Part shown: piece by piece, positions 62,101 through 64,000 of the stretch
Position numbering within the stretch: the stretch's first letter is position 1
Layout: each line of letters begins with the position of its first letter
Assembly: GCA_037954665.1 (NCBI GenBank)
Contig: JBBMOL010000021.1
Coordinates: forward strand, 5,952,001-6,016,000
From: Laguncularia racemosa
Lineage: Eukaryota > Streptophyta > Magnoliopsida > Myrtales > Combretaceae
Length of the DNA stretch: 64,000 bases
Direction: 5' to 3'
Position numbers and translations under genes: made by a program
Notes under the pieces: model-generated
What the model saw: the letters and a program-made list of their open reading frames with translations, nothing else
Told to the model about the DNA's origin: nothing
The model's database searches: none

Positions 62101-62510
62101 AAAGGAGTGGTAAGATTTGGATTGAGAGGGAAATTGAACCCCAAATATGTAGGTCCCTTTAGAGTCTTGAAACAAATTGGACCAATGTCATAGAGACTAG
62201 TGTTACTGCTAAATCTAGCTGGGGCATATAATATATTCCACATCTCTATATTAAGGAAGTATGTACCCAACCCAAAATAGATCACTACATTAAAACCTCT
62301 ATAAGTGCAGCTAAAGCTTATGATAGTAGAGAAGCCTATTAAGATCATGTACACTAAAGAGCAAATTTTGAGAAGATGGGTTATTAAATCTGTTAAAATG
62401 TAATGGGGCAACCAAATAGAGAGAAAGGCAACTTGAGAATTGGAAGAAGAAATGAAAAAGAGATATCTTGAACTCTTCAATGATCTAAGTAATTTTTGAG
62501 GACGAAAATT
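59130..62510 (+). pseudogene. Gypsy-3 pol: protease, RT, RNase H, integrase, tail
   Basis: The protease motif reads FDIGAS at about 59,178-59,195 (Ile for the usual Thr, Ser or Asp-adjacent residue). Reverse transcriptase spans about 59,530-60,470 with FIDD intact near 60,154-60,165. RNase H is at 60,555-60,950 (AYASKQLKPYRKNYPMHDLE, FTDQKSLKFLFT). Integrase spans about 61,300-61,960; the first catalytic Asp is present (VDQLTK), the second is Asn (SNRDIRF, 61,630-61,632), and the Glu is present next to a TGA. The tail at 62,220-62,500 ends with ELEEEMKKRYLELF, typical of the chromodomain end of Tekay/Del-like elements. More than ten stops; non-functional. Confidence 0.9.
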
Positions 62511-62528
62511 TTTGTAAGGATGGGAGAA
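62511..62528 (+). other. Polypurine tract of Gypsy-3
   Basis: AAGGATGGGAGAA directly precedes TGTAAATATT, the start of the 3' LTR. Confidence 0.85.
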
Positions 62529-62536
62529 TGTAAATA

Positions 62537-62574
<38 letters not shown>

Positions 62575-64000
62575 ATGAAATATTTATTAAATTAAAGCAA
62601 GGATACTGAACTAATTAACCTAAAGAGATGGGGGTAGTTTGGTTATTTTAAGGTTGAGGTATTTAAACCCCCATTTGACCTAAGGTTACTCTTTTCTCAC
62701 TCTTACACATTTGGAATTTCATAAACTCTCTAAAACACTTATAAAATGACTTAATGGGAAAGCAATAGAAACTAGCAATTTTTTCCCAAGTAAGGATTTC
62801 AATTGCTAAAATACTTGTGTAGGATTGTAGATTCATAGCCTTAAGACAATCAGACAATGTATTGCTAGAATTCAAATCAAGGAATGAGATGGAAAGGGCA
62901 TAGGAACAAGCGATTCAAGGATCCTAATCATGATTTGAATCAAGTAAGTGTATGAATCCTTGTAATGTATTGAATTAGCAAATTAAATGGATCAATTAGA
63001 TATAATTTCTTAGAAATTAGGCCAAGGAAAAATTTACAAATTGGAAGAGAAAAGAAAATTCGCAAAGGAACAATACCCTATACGACCAGGTATACACCCG
63101 TATACCTGCTCGTGTTGAAACATGAATATATACAAAAAGGTACACGATCACCCAACATGCCCATGTAGTTGGGCATGTTAAATTATATAAATTCACAAAA
63201 AAGATAAACAACCACTATACATGATTGTGTACCCAACCATGCTAAAGTATATAACTAAATACATGACCGTGTACTTTGGCATATTGAATCAACAAAAATG
63301 CATAGAAAGATCACAATCATTAGCACAACCGTGTTTTGCCTATATTCCTCTACACAACCTCTTATACAGTTGTGTTGATTCAAGACACTCACTACTTCAT
63401 TCTATTTCATTCACTTACAATCCTAAGTGTATATAATTATAAATGTGAATAGGTTTGAGGACTGTGAAATTGTGAAAGTATAAAGAGATCAATTGTTGCA
63501 TATCAAGTACATGCATACCATGTTTGTTACTTGTATATGATGTGGAAGGACTCTTGGATGTGATGTCATAGGACTTATGGACTCATACATAGTAGGAAGT
63601 ATCCACCATCATATATGTATTATTTATGTGTAGAATAAACTCATAGATAAAGGAGAATACTCTTTGTAGTATATATATGTATATATGTATTTATAGAAGG
63701 ATTGTATGATGATTATAATCCTGAGATTGTATGTTAGGCTAAATGATGTGGAAGATAATAAATTGTGTATGGATATTATATTGCATTATGTCTGTGTTAA
63801 TTTTTCTGACATAACATGTATATGTGTGTATAAGTATATATTGTGCTGGGCATTAGCTCACCCATTGTGAGACCATTTTAATTGCAGGTACTACAGAAGA
63901 AGTTATAGGGTATGATGAGACCATAGTAGAAACATATCAAAATACTAAGAAGAATGTATAATATATATACTATGATGATCAGTAGCCAGATAAAGAGAAG
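62529..64000 (+). repeat. 3' LTR of Gypsy-3 (partial, runs off the window)
   Basis: Begins TGTAAATATTTTAATATATA and matches the 5' LTR up to about 57,421 at the window end (CAGATAAAGAGAAG against CAGATGAAGAGAAG). It lacks about 440 bp present between roughly 56,875 and 57,690 in the 5' copy, made up of one internal gap after 63,540 and the part outside the window. Confidence 0.88.

Larger units (their letters stand above)
55750..64000 (+). mobile_element. Gypsy-3: chromovirus, 3' LTR cut by the window edge
   Basis: LTRs of about 1.94 kb flank an internal region of about 4.8 kb (57,690-62,528) with an iMet-type primer site, gag with an intact zinc knuckle, protease, reverse transcriptase, RNase H, integrase and a C-terminal tail with chromodomain-region wording. 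The order is that of Ty3/gypsy. Stops and frame changes occur throughout. The right target duplication lies outside the window, so both ends cannot be checked. Confidence 0.9.

Noticed and set aside
1..64000. CRISPR arrays, bacterial operons, rRNA or complete tRNA genes
   Set aside because: No regularly spaced repeats, no polycistronic gene runs and no rRNA motifs; the content is plant nuclear retroelement DNA.

Overview
This 64 kb window is AT-rich plant nuclear DNA, almost certainly angiosperm. The evidence is plant-type Ty3/gypsy chromovirus, Ty1/copia, CACTA and L1-type LINE sequences, tRNA-iMet primer sites, and one plastid-type J-protein gene. No species can be named from what is visible. 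It is a gene-poor interval: the only gene I consider intact is the single-exon DnaJ/J20-like gene on the minus strand at 21,999-22,517, with a TATA box about 105 bp upstream of its start codon.

Layout. 1-2,100 is low-complexity sequence: a pyrimidine tract, a degenerate trinucleotide tract and a GT-rich tract. 2,150-2,740 is an exon-like remnant ending at a strong splice-donor match. 2,740-15,560 is AT-rich and holds worn LTR-like fragments, including a candidate Tat/Ogre-type LTR at about 12,050-14,260, and a candidate tRNA-derived SINE, but no convincing gene. 15,570-20,725 is a dead minus-strand Ty3/gypsy element (Gypsy-1). 22,602-33,680 is a tandem segmental duplication whose first unit begins in the upstream region of the DnaJ gene. 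Unit A was later split by a minus-strand Ty1/copia element (24,378-29,365) with a 5-bp target duplication; unit B keeps the empty site. 34,636-36,425 is a decayed CACTA (En/Spm) TNP2 transposase on the minus strand.

38,417-54,431 is one large plus-strand chromovirus (Gypsy-2) with LTRs over 2 kb, flanked by a 5-bp AAGAG duplication about 16 kb apart. Its 3' LTR is broken by a 5.6 kb LINE that appears to have replaced about 0.5 kb of LTR. 54,739-55,072 looks like a small non-autonomous CACTA-type element. 55,750 to the window edge is a third plus-strand chromovirus (Gypsy-3) whose 3' LTR runs out of the window.

All autonomous elements are interrupted by stops and frameshifts. Many stops sit where the family has Trp, Gln or Arg, as expected of C-to-T decay in silenced, methylated DNA. 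I found no operon, CRISPR array, complete tRNA or rRNA gene, and no convincing novel functional system. The most informative structures are the promoter-containing tandem duplication with its datable insertions, and the LINE-in-LTR nest.
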